DNA from: Takakia lepidozioides
Taxonomy: Eukaryota; Streptophyta; Takakiopsida; Takakiales; Takakiaceae
DNA: 64,000 nucleotides
Direction of reading: 5' to 3'
Assembly: GCA_030704615.1 (NCBI GenBank)
Contig: CM060733.1
Coordinates: 55,242,001 to 55,306,000 of the forward strand
Below, piece after piece: positions 24,391-34,269 of this stretch (the first letter of the stretch is position 1; every line of letters begins with the position of its first letter). The notes under the pieces are model-generated. The model saw nothing but the letters and a program-made list of their open reading frames with translations, did not search any database and was not told where the DNA came from. The translations under genes were made by a program, and so were the position numbers.

Positions 24391-25931
24391 TTGTAAGATC
24401 ATTGTTTGTAAGAGTGGAGATTGCGCCATGTAAGGCGCGTCAATATACACAACGCAATTCTCGGGTAGTTCTTTACGGACCAATAAACACTGTTTTTGAT
24501 ATCCGTGCTACTGATCGAGCTCAGATTCGGGCTCTTCTCGAAGGACTCGGAGGTGACGATAAATGAATTCTTTTGAGCAGCTTGTAATGGACACATGATT
24601 TACATTCTGTGTGGGTTCAGGAACATCATACATGTTGATGTCGAGAAATCACTCTGTGAAAGATATGAATATAACATTTTTCGAATAGCTGGCCTTGATC
24701 TCTAATTGTTATTGGAGTGTGTGAACATTTTGTGTAAGCGCTTAGTGGAGGATCAGATCAAAGTATTGATCTCAGAATCAGATTTGCGAAGATAATCATC
24801 CAGGAAGGCTAGATAACGTCATAGTCATCCACATTAGACTAGATGATAAGCATCCATGAAGCCAGGAAAAATGTCATAGAAGCCAGACAAGTGTTGTAGT
24901 CGTCAACACTGTATTCGTTCCCTTCGCTCCCTGCGGCACGAGCTTGGGCCATGCAACCGATGACCTTGGTTGAACGGCTTGTGCTTGGAGGTGCATGAAG
25001 GCGATCGCAGAAGATCGGGGTGGGAGGTCTTTTTGGACCACGATGTTGCGGTGTGGATTGCGTAAGCAGAGTCCGTCTTCGATAGCATCCAAAAGGCTGC
25101 TAATGTACCTCTCTTGGCCTAGCTTGAGAAGATCCTTGGATCTCCTGGCCTGGACTTGCAAAGGAAAGCCCCACTATTGGCGTAATCCTTCCACAATGGT
25201 AGTTACCCAAATTCTGCTCTCCCTCACTCCTGCTCATTTGGTTGTGTCCCATGTGTTTTTGTGTCTCGTATTCGTTGTAGGAGTGCCTGTTGGGCTTATC
25301 AGCAAAAAGCTTAACAACCTTGCTGGGAGGCTGAAGAAATGGATGATAAGGGAGGAAGTAAAATTTTGCTGTTTAATGCTGCTGATGTTGTTAGATAGAC
25401 CTGACGCAGAAAGGGTCGGTAAGGATGCAGGGTGCCAAGCTGATGAGCAAGTATGGAGGCGAAGTGCCCAAGGTTATTAAGGAGGTCGTCCCGGAGAACA
25501 AGGAGGTGACTTGCGGCTCTTATGCATGCCAGATGTTTTTCTAGATTTGCTTACGATTGAGCGCATAGGGTGGTCTTATTGGCAGGCTCTAATATGTCTG
25601 GACTGAGCCAACGCCGTCCAGGCGTGCGCGCGCGCGCACACACACACACACACTCTCTCTCTCTCTCTCTCTCCGAGCCTAAAGCCCTGGTCCTGTTGGG
25701 GTCTAATTGCTGGGAAACTCACGCCCAGCAGATTGATGCTTGTGTGAAGGGCTTTCTAGAGGATATCTGGAAAGCCCGAACTAATTGTTTATATCAAGGT
25801 AAGTCCCACTACCAGGGTGAGCTCCCCACACAAAGGTACTGTTTATTTCCTCTTGTTCCGCCCAAACTGGGCGTGGGGTCTATGGCCATAAGGCTACGGC
25901 AAACAACGTCTTATTAGTACTCTCATCCTAC
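24391..25931. other. unassigned stretch upstream of the maturase
   Basis: Medium-length frames on both strands (for example 24995-25480 plus, 24874-25161 minus) match nothing I recognise. A strong donor-like CAAG|GTAAGT lies at about 25798. Because the maturase frame has no early ATG, its first exon may lie in this stretch, but I cannot pick it out. Confidence 0.35.
25625..25673. repeat. compound microsatellite (CG)n(CA)n(CT)n
   Basis: Adjacent runs of CG, CA and CT dinucleotides. Confidence 0.95.
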
Positions 25932-27899
25932 TTGTTTTCATCCCTTTTGGAGGTTGCAGGTCTCATCAATAGATTTCGCACTCTGCAGGGCATTGGAGAA
26001 CAGGTTACCTTTACTAGCCTCTTGAAGAGGCCTTCCATAAATAGGATTGCTCTACTCCCACTTTGCAGGCTTGGGACACAGCCACGTAGGGACTTCTCTA
26101 GTGAACGAGATGCTTTCATACTGAAAGCATTGCAGTCTATAGCCGACAGGAACAAAAGTGACCCCCATTATGTCAACCATAAACTCTACAGGCTCTTACT
26201 TGAAGCAGACCTGATCAGACTGGCGGACGAACGTCTCAACCGGATCCCTGGGCAAAGTATACTGGGGCATGATGGTGAATCATGGATACAGGAATTTGTT
26301 CAGGAACTTCAGTCTGAACAGTTTCAGTTTCAACCAGGTAGGAGACTCTTCATCCCCAAAAAGGCAGGAGACTCCGAAGGTCCACTTTCAGTGCCACCCT
26401 TTAGAGATCAGATTGTCCTGGAGGCAATGAGGATAATACTAGAGTCAATATTTGAACCAGTCTTCCTAGACTCCTCTCATGGCTCCCGACCATTCCGATC
26501 TTGCCACTCTGCCCTCCAGTCAGTTAGAATGGGGCTGCAAGATCACGTTTGGGCTTTTGCAGTGAATGTGAGTAAGTATTGTGACTCAATCGATCACCAT
26601 ATTCTGGTGGGCCTGTTGGAGAAAAAGGTTGATGATAAAAGGTTCATACGACTGGTATGGAAGGCACTAAGAGCTGGATACAGCAAGACTACCGAAAAAA
26701 GTTGGACCTTTAATAGCATCTTGCAGGCCACCCAACAAGGAAACAGCCTGTCCCCGTTGTTGGTGAACATCTATTTTCACGCATTGGACTGCTGGGTTCA
26801 TGACCACAGAGAAACTTTTCAGAGAGAAAAACTGAAGTCTGTTAATCCTCCATGGTTAAACCTGACAACCAGCGGGAGAGACTATGACTGGAAAGCGAAC
26901 GAAGCCAGAAAAAAGGAGCTGAGGGAGCAAGGAGGTCAAATCCCCAGCAGATTGGGAAATGATTCAGGATTTTACCGGATGTTCTACGTCCGATTTCAGG
27001 ACAACATCCTGTTAACCTTCATAGCCAAGAAAGAGGAAGTTGTCAACGTCCGAAAAGATTTGGAAGACTTCCTCAAAGATCACCTGAAAATTGATTTGAG
27101 GAGGGGAATCCCTCGAGTAATTCACCTTAGAGAGAGGCATGTTCTCTTCCTAGGGACTAAGGTAAGTGTTGTGAAAGCATCAGGCCAAGCTCGCCTCAAT
27201 GCTCCAGTGGATAAGATTATAGGTGAATTGGCTGATCTCAGCATAGTCTCACTTGGAGGGTTTCGACCTCGCCCCATCACTTTCTTGACTCAGTGCTCCC
27301 ACAACAATATTATCAAGTACTACAACTGGATTATGCAAGGGGTTTGCAATTACTACTCGTTCGTTGACAATTTCAACCGCCTAACGAATTATCTGAGACT
27401 TGCTATCAGGAGCAGCTGTGTCCGAACTCTAACGGTGAAACTCAAGCGTCGAAGAGCTGCAAGGACCTACAAAGATTTTGGGGTTGAGTGTGCGGCAAAA
27501 TACAGAGTGCCTGTTAAAGACGGCCAACCTGTCTATGACAAACTCTCAGAGGAAGAAAGAGCAATACTGAGGAACTGTCTGCGAATAGCAAATGCCTTAC
27601 GTGGAGAATGGGACACATTGGGACGGGTGGAAAAAGGGCTTCTGCAGAGATTCTATATCCCAGAAGTAATATGTGAGCCTAATGGGGACACGAATCTGGA
27701 ATTTAGAGGTGACTTTCTATTGTTCTGCAGTAATAGGAGCCAAAACAAGGACACTGTACAAGCCTCGAGGAAACTTGGACTTCTCCCCCCCTTACCCAAC
27801 CCATTGGATTTTAAAGAAAGCTTGGTGCCACCACCAAGACCACGCCTTTTCCCGAAGGCTAAGCAGCAGATGTATACTGGTACAAAAACAACAGCGTAG
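25932..27899 (+). CDS. nuclear-encoded group II intron maturase (nMAT-like)
   Basis: A 655-codon uninterrupted frame, related to reverse transcriptase/maturases of plant mitochondrial group II introns, which promote intron folding and splicing. RT blocks are clear: PGRRLFIPKK, VPPFRDQIVLEAMR, SHGSRPFRSCHSALQ, QQGNSLSPLLVNIYFHALD. Domain X (maturase) follows, with ITFLTQCSHNNIIKYYNWI and the RSSCVRTLTVKLKRR block. No HNH endonuclease follows. The catalytic sites are altered: NVSKYCDSIDH has Asn where the first Asp is expected, and the YADD box reads FQDN. RT activity is therefore probably lost while the splicing role is kept. The N-terminal text (RPSINRIALLPL...QPRRDFSS) resembles a mitochondrial presequence with an RR/DFSS cleavage site. 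The frame opens at a TTG with no ATG for over 150 codons, so an upstream first exon is likely. Confidence 0.85.
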   Translation: MFSSLLEVAGLINRFRTLQGIGEQVTFTSLLKRPSINRIALLPLCRLGTQPRRDFSSERDAFILKALQSIADRNKSDPHYVNHKLYRLLLEADLIRLADERLNRIPGQSILGHDGESWIQEFVQELQSEQFQFQPGRRLFIPKKAGDSEGPLSVPPFRDQIVLEAMRIILESIFEPVFLDSSHGSRPFRSCHSALQSVRMGLQDHVWAFAVNVSKYCDSIDHHILVGLLEKKVDDKRFIRLVWKALRAGYSKTTEKSWTFNSILQATQQGNSLSPLLVNIYFHALDCWVHDHRETFQREKLKSVNPPWLNLTTSGRDYDWKANEARKKELREQGGQIPSRLGNDSGFYRMFYVRFQDNILLTFIAKKEEVVNVRKDLEDFLKDHLKIDLRRGIPRVIHLRERHVLFLGTKVSVVKASGQARLNAPVDKIIGELADLSIVSLGGFRPRPITFLTQCSHNNIIKYYNWIMQGVCNYYSFVDNFNRLTNYLRLAIRSSCVRTLTVKLKRRRAARTYKDFGVECAAKYRVPVKDGQPVYDKLSEEERAILRNCLRIANALRGEWDTLGRVEKGLLQRFYIPEVICEPNGDTNLEFRGDFLLFCSNRSQNKDTVQASRKLGLLPPLPNPLDFKESLVPPPRPRLFPKAKQQMYTGTKTTA

Positions 27900-27999
27900 G
27901 CATCAACAGCGAACGAGGTAGACCATCTACGTGACATGCTTGTATGTTTCTCATTGTGTAGAGTCCAATGGAGCTCGCAGTGACTTGCATTGTTGTTGT

Positions 28000-28452
28000 T
28001 GAAAGCTACACATGCACTCCTCAAAGGAACTTGTCAAAGTGTTGATGCTCTCGGAGTTTCCAGGCACAAAGGTCTACCGTGGAGCATGGAGGGGCGCTGG
28101 CATGAGGTTCTTAAAGATCCATCACACAATGGTGTGACAACGCAATGGCAAGGTGTGACTTTCTTAATGTACGATGTGAAGTTTGTCTGTTGTGCAAAAG
28201 TGGGCTCTATCTGTCAGTATCATGATTTGTTCTATTTCCTGGTCTTTACAAGGTGCTTGGGAGGGTCAGCTTGGTCTTAGGAGCCAGTTTTTAATTTATG
28301 GCTGCTCAGCTGCTTCATGGCGCACCAATCCAAGATCACCCAACTACAGACACAAGCAGCGCACAATAGAGGTCGTTTGGGTTGATGGTTGGTTGAATCC
28401 TCCTTGGGTGAAAGAAAAGTTAGCTGCTTTCATGACACAACATCAAGGGTGA
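28000..28452 (+). pseudogene. OSB-type PDF module 1, damaged
   Basis: The first half (about 28070-28151) reads PWSMEGRWHEVLKDPS, then loses frame exactly at the WWDN core through a 2-bp gain and a 1-bp loss, before a GGCAAG|GTGTGA donor. The second half (about 28315-28452) is intact: NPRSPNYRHKQRTIEV, WVDGWLNPPWVKEKLAAF, then a stop. OSB proteins bind single-stranded DNA in mitochondria or plastids through an SSB fold plus PDF motifs. No SSB fold is visible upstream, where the maturase gene ends. It could be the 3' remnant of an OSB gene or part of a longer chimera. Confidence 0.65.
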
Positions 28453-28565
28453 TGTGGTGAGGGCACCTTCTTCTTCAACACATTTCAGCTTATCAGGATA
28501 GTCCCTAATTTTTCATGTTGAATTCTGCAAGTTAGCTTGTCGGGTGGGGCATCTATGTTGGATTG

Positions 28566-28693
28566 GTGATTTTGATGTGTTACTGCCAATGGCAACAGGC
28601 AAATATCCGGAAACAGAAAATAGAAACGAGGAGAAACTTTGGAAGGAGTATTTTTTGGAGCCCAGTCAATGGGGGGACAATTCAGGCAAAAAG
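28566..28693 (+). CDS. PDF module 2, first-half exon
   Basis: An open exon-like block: DFDVLLPMATGKYPE, then EEKLWKEYFLEPSQWGDNSGKK interrupted by no stop, ending AAAAAG|GTAAAT at 28693. It pairs in phase 0 with the exon starting at 28971, where GGGTCCAG|ATT begins IHPRGPDFKHK. Joined, they give a complete PDF motif. WGDNSG replaces the usual WWDNR core, a mild divergence. Copies of the same exon at 10.5 and 54.3 kb keep the same donor position, which supports it as a real exon. Confidence 0.6.
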
Positions 28694-28970
28694 GTAAATT
28701 CCTGTTAAATTACAGAGAGGAGCAGCCAACAGGTGCATCGCAAAGCTTTCTTGGAATTTGTCATCCTCTCTCTCTCTCTCCCCCGAACGCATTTCTAGAG
28801 TCTTGGGAGCAATTCAGCATAGGAACTAGTGTGTGATACGTAGGGTTGGGGTGTTTGCTAGAAAAATGTGAGGGTGTCATTGGTAGCTGCTAGTCGCCAG
28901 GGGACGATCTATGTATGATTGGTGCTGAGGCAGGGAGAGCTGAAGGAGCAGGGGTGGAGTGTGGGTCCAG

Positions 28971-31883
28971 ATTCATCCGAGAGGGCCGGATTTCAAGCAC
29001 AAGAGTAGCCATGATTTCCTGTGGATTGATAGCTACAAGAAACCTGCATGGGTAGATGGTCAACTGGAAGCAGCAGCAGCGATACGGTTGATAAAATCAG
29101 GCACCTCCACCATGTCCACAGCTTCCAAAAGGGAACCAAGAGAGGGAGTCCACAATACCTCTTCTGGGCGTAAGAGGACGCTATGTGAGGCGGGGCAACT
29201 GAAAGAGGCTCTACAGATTTTGCACCAAGGAGGCATTTCAGCAGAATCAGATACTTATGTCTGTCTCTTGCATAAGTGTATCAAGATGAAAGGTCTGGAG
29301 GCCGGAAAGCAGGTGCACGCTCACATTATACAAAGTGGATTCAAGCCAAATGTTTTCCTACACAACAACCTTGTCAACATGTATGTTAAGTGCGGGAGCA
29401 TCGTGGATGCACAGCAAGTGTTCGACAAAATGCCTGAACGAGATTTGATCACTTGGAATATACTGATGGCAGGATTTACCAAGCATGGGTGTGGTAAGAA
29501 TGCCTGGGAGACATACGAGCATATGATGTGGGAAGGGGTGAAGCCCAACCACATCACTTTTGTTTGCGTTTGCAATGCATGTGCAAGCCTGGCAGACCTG
29601 GAAAAGGGCAAAGAGGTCCATGGTGACATCGTCAAAGCTGGAATTGTACCAGATGTCATTCTGAACACTGCCCTCGTGGACATGTATGCCAAATGCGGCA
29701 GCATTGAAGATGCAAAGGGAGTGTTTGACAATATGGCTGAACGAAATGTGGTGTCCTGGAGTGCTATGACTGCAGGATATGTGCAGCATGGGTTTGGGAT
29801 GGAGGCTTTGGAAACCTACGAGCAAATGATGCGGGAAGGGGTGAAGCCCAACCACATCACGTTTGTTTGTGTTTGCAATGCGTGTGCAAGCCTGGCAGAC
29901 CTAGAAAAGGGTAAAGAGGTCCACGATGACATCGTCAAAGCTGGAATTGTACCAGACGTCATTCTGAACACTGCTCTCGTGGACATGTATGCGAAATGCA
30001 GCAGCATCAAAGTTGCAAAGGGAGTGTTTGACAATATGGCAAAACGAGATGTGGTGTCCTGGAATGCTATGATTGCAGGATATGCACAGCATGGCTGTGG
30101 GATGGAGGCTTTGGAGACCTATGAGCAAATGATGCGGGAAGGGGTGAAGCCAGACCAGGGCACGTTTGTTGGCATTTGCAATGCATGCGCAAGCCTGGCA
30201 GCACTGGAAAAGGGCAAAGAGGTCCATGGTGATATCATCAAAGCTGGAATTGTACCAGATGTCATTCTTAACACTGCCCTGGTGGACATGTATGCGAAAG
30301 GCGGGAGCATCAAGGATGCAAAGGTAGTGTTTGACATTATGGCGGAACGAAACGTGGTTTCGTGGAACGCAATGATCGCAGGATATGCCCAGCATGGGTG
30401 CGGGATGGAGGCTTTGGAGACTTATAAGCAAATGATGCAGGAAGGGGTGAAGCCGGACCTGGTCACGTTCGGTTGCGTTTGCAATGCGTGTGCAAGCCTG
30501 GCAGCCCTGGAAAAGGGCAAAGAGGTCCATGGTGACCTCATCAAAGCTGGAATTGCACCAGATGTCATTCTGAACAATACCCTGGTGGACATGTATGCCA
30601 AAGGCGGGAGTATCGCAGATGCAAAGGGAGTGTTTGACAATATGGCTGAACGAAATGTGGTGTCCTGGACCGCGATGATTGCAGGATATGCCCAGCATGG
30701 GCGTGGGATGGAGGCTTTGAAGACCTATGAGCAAATGATGCAGGAAGGGGTGAAACCGGACCGGGTCACGTTTGGTTGCGTTTGTAATGCATGTGCAAGC
30801 CTGGCAGCGCTGGAAAAGGGTAAAGAGGTCCATGGTGACATTATCAAAGCTGGAATTGTACCAGATGTCATTCTGAACAATACCCTCATAGACATGTATG
30901 CCAAGTGTGGGAGCATTGAGGATGCTAACGAAGTGTTCGGCAATATGGCTGAACGAGATTTGGTGTCGTGGAACACGATGATGGCAGGATATTCCCAGCA
31001 TGGTTGTGATATGGAGGCCCTGCAACTATTCGAAGAAATGCAAGTGGAAGGCTTGAAGCTGGACAACATCACTTTTATATGTGTTCTGTCTGCATGTCGC
31101 CATGCTGGCCTAGTCGATGAGGGTAGATACTACTTTGACTCCCTGCGTAAAGATCATGGTATCACTCCAGCGGTGGAGCACTTTGCTTGCATGGTGGATC
31201 TTCTTGGCCGTGCAGGGCGATTGGATGAGGCAGAGGACTTTATTAACAATTTGCCAATGAAACCAGATGCTGCGGTGTGGAGGGCCTTGCTTGGTGCCTG
31301 CAGAATTCATTGCAATGTGGAGATGGCTGAGCGCGCAGCAACGTCAATTCTCAAGTGGGATGAACAGGACCCCGCGACTTATGTGTTGCTATCCAACATC
31401 TATGCTGCAGCTGGTAGGTGGGATGATACTGCGAAGGTGAGAAAACTGATGAAGGTCAGAGGGCTTAGAAAGGAGCCAGGTCGGTGTTGTATTGAGGTCA
31501 GCAACAGGGTGCACACCTTTGTTGTAGATGACAAATTGCATCCAAAAATTGAGGAAATCCATGCTGAGCTGAGAAGATTGTATGGGCAGATGAAGGAGGC
31601 TGGGTATGTGCTTGACATGCGCTTTGTATTGCACGATGTGGGGGAGGAGCAAAAGGAATTTTCTCTTTGCCACCACAGTGAGAAGCTGGCCATTGCTTTT
31701 GGGCTTATCAGCACGACCCGTGGGACGCCTCTCCGTGTCATCAAGAATCTTCGCATGTGTGGTGACTGCCACACCGCCACCAAGTTCATCTCAAAGATTG
31801 TTGGCCGAGCAATTGTTGTACGGGATGCCAACCGCTTTCACCACTTTGAAGATGGGGTTTGTTCTTGTGGTGAATACTGGTAA
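28971..31883 (+). CDS. PLS-class DYW pentatricopeptide protein, fused to a PDF half-motif
   Basis: PPR-DYW proteins bind organellar RNA and edit C to U. The open frame starts in the second half of an OSB PDF motif (IHPRGPDFKHK, LWIDSYKKPAWVDGQL) and runs without a stop into PPRs. The first in-frame ATG is 29112 (MSTASKREPREG), so translation may begin there or the PDF may be fused by splicing. Five consecutive ~101-residue PLS triads at about 29520-30990 are near-identical (EGVKPxxxTF, CNACASLA, KGKEVHGD, VDMYAK, VVSWxAMIAGYAQHG), implying recent tandem expansion. The E/E+ region follows (VLSACRHAGLVDEGRYYF, ACMVDLLGRAGRLDEAE), then the DYW deaminase: HSEKLAIAFGLI with CGDCH supplies the HxE and CxxC zinc-site residues, and the end is HHFEDGVCSCGEYW (EYW, not DYW). 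No frameshift. No clear transit peptide follows ATG 29112, which favours an upstream exon. Confidence 0.92.
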   Translation: MHPRGPDFKHKSSHDFLWIDSYKKPAWVDGQLEAAAAIRLIKSGTSTMSTASKREPREGVHNTSSGRKRTLCEAGQLKEALQILHQGGISAESDTYVCLLHKCIKMKGLEAGKQVHAHIIQSGFKPNVFLHNNLVNMYVKCGSIVDAQQVFDKMPERDLITWNILMAGFTKHGCGKNAWETYEHMMWEGVKPNHITFVCVCNACASLADLEKGKEVHGDIVKAGIVPDVILNTALVDMYAKCGSIEDAKGVFDNMAERNVVSWSAMTAGYVQHGFGMEALETYEQMMREGVKPNHITFVCVCNACASLADLEKGKEVHDDIVKAGIVPDVILNTALVDMYAKCSSIKVAKGVFDNMAKRDVVSWNAMIAGYAQHGCGMEALETYEQMMREGVKPDQGTFVGICNACASLAALEKGKEVHGDIIKAGIVPDVILNTALVDMYAKGGSIKDAKVVFDIMAERNVVSWNAMIAGYAQHGCGMEALETYKQMMQEGVKPDLVTFGCVCNACASLAALEKGKEVHGDLIKAGIAPDVILNNTLVDMYAKGGSIADAKGVFDNMAERNVVSWTAMIAGYAQHGRGMEALKTYEQMMQEGVKPDRVTFGCVCNACASLAALEKGKEVHGDIIKAGIVPDVILNNTLIDMYAKCGSIEDANEVFGNMAERDLVSWNTMMAGYSQHGCDMEALQLFEEMQVEGLKLDNITFICVLSACRHAGLVDEGRYYFDSLRKDHGITPAVEHFACMVDLLGRAGRLDEAEDFINNLPMKPDAAVWRALLGACRIHCNVEMAERAATSILKWDEQDPATYVLLSNIYAAAGRWDDTAKVRKLMKVRGLRKEPGRCCIEVSNRVHTFVVDDKLHPKIEEIHAELRRLYGQMKEAGYVLDMRFVLHDVGEEQKEFSLCHHSEKLAIAFGLISTTRGTPLRVIKNLRMCGDCHTATKFISKIVGRAIVVRDANRFHHFEDGVCSCGEYW

Positions 31884-33706
31884 AATGATGCTTTTCTGGA
31901 TAGGTGGGAGTGTCTCGCTTCATTCATTGATGTGCGTAGCTACTACTTCATCCTCTAGTTCAGCATCTACAGCCTGACCCTTTAATATGTTGTAGGATCT
32001 GCAGCCTCTTCCCTGTTCCCACCAAGACAAGGCCTTTAGTATGGCCACAACATGAGCGCCCAGAACCAGCCATCATATGCACATTGTCATCCTCTGGCTC
32101 AAGGGAAGGGAAGAAGATAGTCAATATACAGGGAGAAAAAATGAACAACAACTTGTGGTGTCACTCAACCCCGAAGGGCTACTCCTCCCAATGGGAAGGT
32201 GGACACCTTTATGACATCAAACACATGTGTGTTTTTGAACCACATCCTTTGTCTTTGCATGCCCTAGACATCAGGTGGAGACTGGAGACATTGAATTTGT
32301 AAATTCCAGCTTCTGAGTTAACATTTTCTTAAAAAAAACTTAATGAAGAAATAGTTTAGGGTATATTCCTTGCTATACTTTGACCCTGAATGGCTGCCAC
32401 CTTCCGGTGGGAAGGTGGACCTCTTTATGACCTATATTGCTGAATAGTTAGTTTGTGTCAACCATTAAACCAAAGCTCAGGCAAGAGAAGACCTTTGCAA
32501 AATGGAGACCTTTAACAGTGAAACTCAGCCTGGAAAGTTTTAGTGGTGTCAATTGAGCAGCCCAAACCAGCCGGAGAGAGGCCTGGCCTTGCAAACAAAG
32601 AAACCTAGCTCTTTAGAACGTCTCCAGAAAGCTTTTCATGCTCATGTAAAGTTGAGGGTTAAAGGAATCAAATCTTCTTTCACAATAGAGGCCAAAGCTG
32701 TACGAAAGGTTGGTGATAGAGGACTGACAAGCAAAGTGCAGCAAGATTTCTGTAGCACAGCAGTATGTGGAAAAAACTTGGCAGCATACAGTGTACATGT
32801 CAAAATAAGTAAGGTTGCAAATGTATACACTGATGAACAATCAATGGAGACGGTCAATAGAATGCAACTTTAATGTGAGGTGACCACACTTGAAATAAAG
32901 GGCTTCAAGTGGACATAGGCTGGCATTCCAACCCATATATTAGCTGCCAAATGATGGCTTTCCAAACTACATGGTACATTGAAGTATGTGTGAAACATTA
33001 TTGGCTAAGTTAAGGGGATGAGCTTTTCTACGACAGAACTTCACCAGCACAGTGAAGCCTACCCTAAGCTGATCTATACCCCAATGGTGACTACTCGGGA
33101 GCCTTTCTCCTTCTCCCCAAACTCCATGAATTGTATTGCAAACCTACTGAATCAACCCTTTCTCAATCTCCCTTTCTCTGATGGGCGAAAACCTATAAAG
33201 TATGGCACTGCCTAACATGCTATGCACCTGTATGGGCTCTTACAGAAATAAAAATGCACTGGTGCACGAGGACAAAGGTCCCCAATCTTGCTCACAAGAA
33301 CGATGCCCTGATGGGAGTGGAGAACTCGTTACCTCCAGCTGCTGTATTTGTCCCAAAGATCCATAAGATCTTTTGTATGAATCCTCCTGCAGATGATTCA
33401 GGTCACTGAAAAGTGACTTCTCTATAAGACAATCAAATTGAACGCAATTGAACCCCATTAAACGTTGGAGTAGTGATCAGATAGCCTAGTCCTGCCAAGC
33501 TTGGACCAGCACCCCCTCACCATGTTGAGTGAAGACAGACAGCTAAGTGGCCAAGTGCAGTTGGAAGATCGAAGTTGGCGGAAGGAATGAAATGAAACCC
33601 CAAAAATGTGCTGTATTTCCACCTGTCCCAGATCTCACCAAACTGCTCAGCCTCGTAGCTCTCATTGTGTGAGCCAAAGGAACAGGGAAACAATCAGAGT
33701 AAGAAA
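31884..33706. other. intergenic, one unrecognised ORF
   Basis: A plus-strand frame at 32553-32873 (106 codons, basic, Ser/Lys-rich) shows no domain I know and may be chance. The rest is non-coding to my eye. Confidence 0.35.
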
Positions 33707-33709
33707 AAG

Positions 33710-34105
33710 TCAGGGAATGAAAGGAACGCCTGATTGTGGCAGCCATAAAGACCCCTGGATAAAATTATCAACAGAAAAGGCTTGTGCTTGCTGTGATGAA
33801 AACTGACTTGACCAATACACGCGGCCTGCCAGATTGTTGGCCCCAGGACCATAGCTTCCATACTCTGCATCTAAGAGAGTGTCCAGAGCAAATGTTCCAT
33901 TCCATGGCAACCATCCTACAGGCTCAATTACCTGGTCCAGATATGTTGAGATGAAAATGGTTTGGGAATGCGTCTTCCAAGGCCTGCCTAAGTATGCCAG
34001 GCTTCCTGTCCGATTTGATAGAAATAGTGCCTCCTATTCCGGTGTCCCAAATACTGAGCATCTCTGGAAAACAAAGCCAGTTGTCTGTCCTGGATCTACC
34101 CTCCC
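33710..34105 (-). pseudogene. pectin methylesterase C-terminal exon with a stop
   Basis: After a TGCTGCAG acceptor at 34106 the minus strand reads GRVDPGQTTGFVFQRCSVFG, a stop (TAG 34034-34036), then AYLGRPWKTHSQTIFISTYL, GWLPWNGTFALDTL, EYGSYGPGA and FIQGSLWLPQSGVPF. These are the C-terminal blocks of plant cell-wall pectinesterases, including the LGRPWK motif whose Arg is catalytic. The frame is open on both sides of the stop. Upstream exons with the QTL and DFIFG motifs are missing or unrecognisable: a possible donor (AACACCAG|GTAAGT) at about 34172 has no convincing exon behind it, and PPR debris follows. It is a 5'-truncated, inactive gene fragment. Confidence 0.85.
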
Positions 34106-34269
34106 CTGCAGCACAAAAATTTGTGATATTATGTCATTGTGGAAGTGCATGAGGATGCCAATAAGAACTTACCTGGTGTTGTTGAACATTCCACCTATGG
34201 AGAATGATGAGAGGCAGGTGACAGAAGAAAGATCCATGGGCAATCAAAGTTGGCCGGGGTGGGCAGGTT

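Noticed and set aside
25420-25560. A short KLMSKYGGEVPKVIKEV string like the helix-hairpin-helix region of endonuclease III
   Set aside because: It is only one block, with no catalytic Lys/Asp region and stops close by. Chance similarity is likely.
29321-31072. Long minus-strand open frames antisense to the PPR gene
   Set aside because: They mirror the near-identical PPR triads and show no domain. They are shadows of the plus-strand gene.
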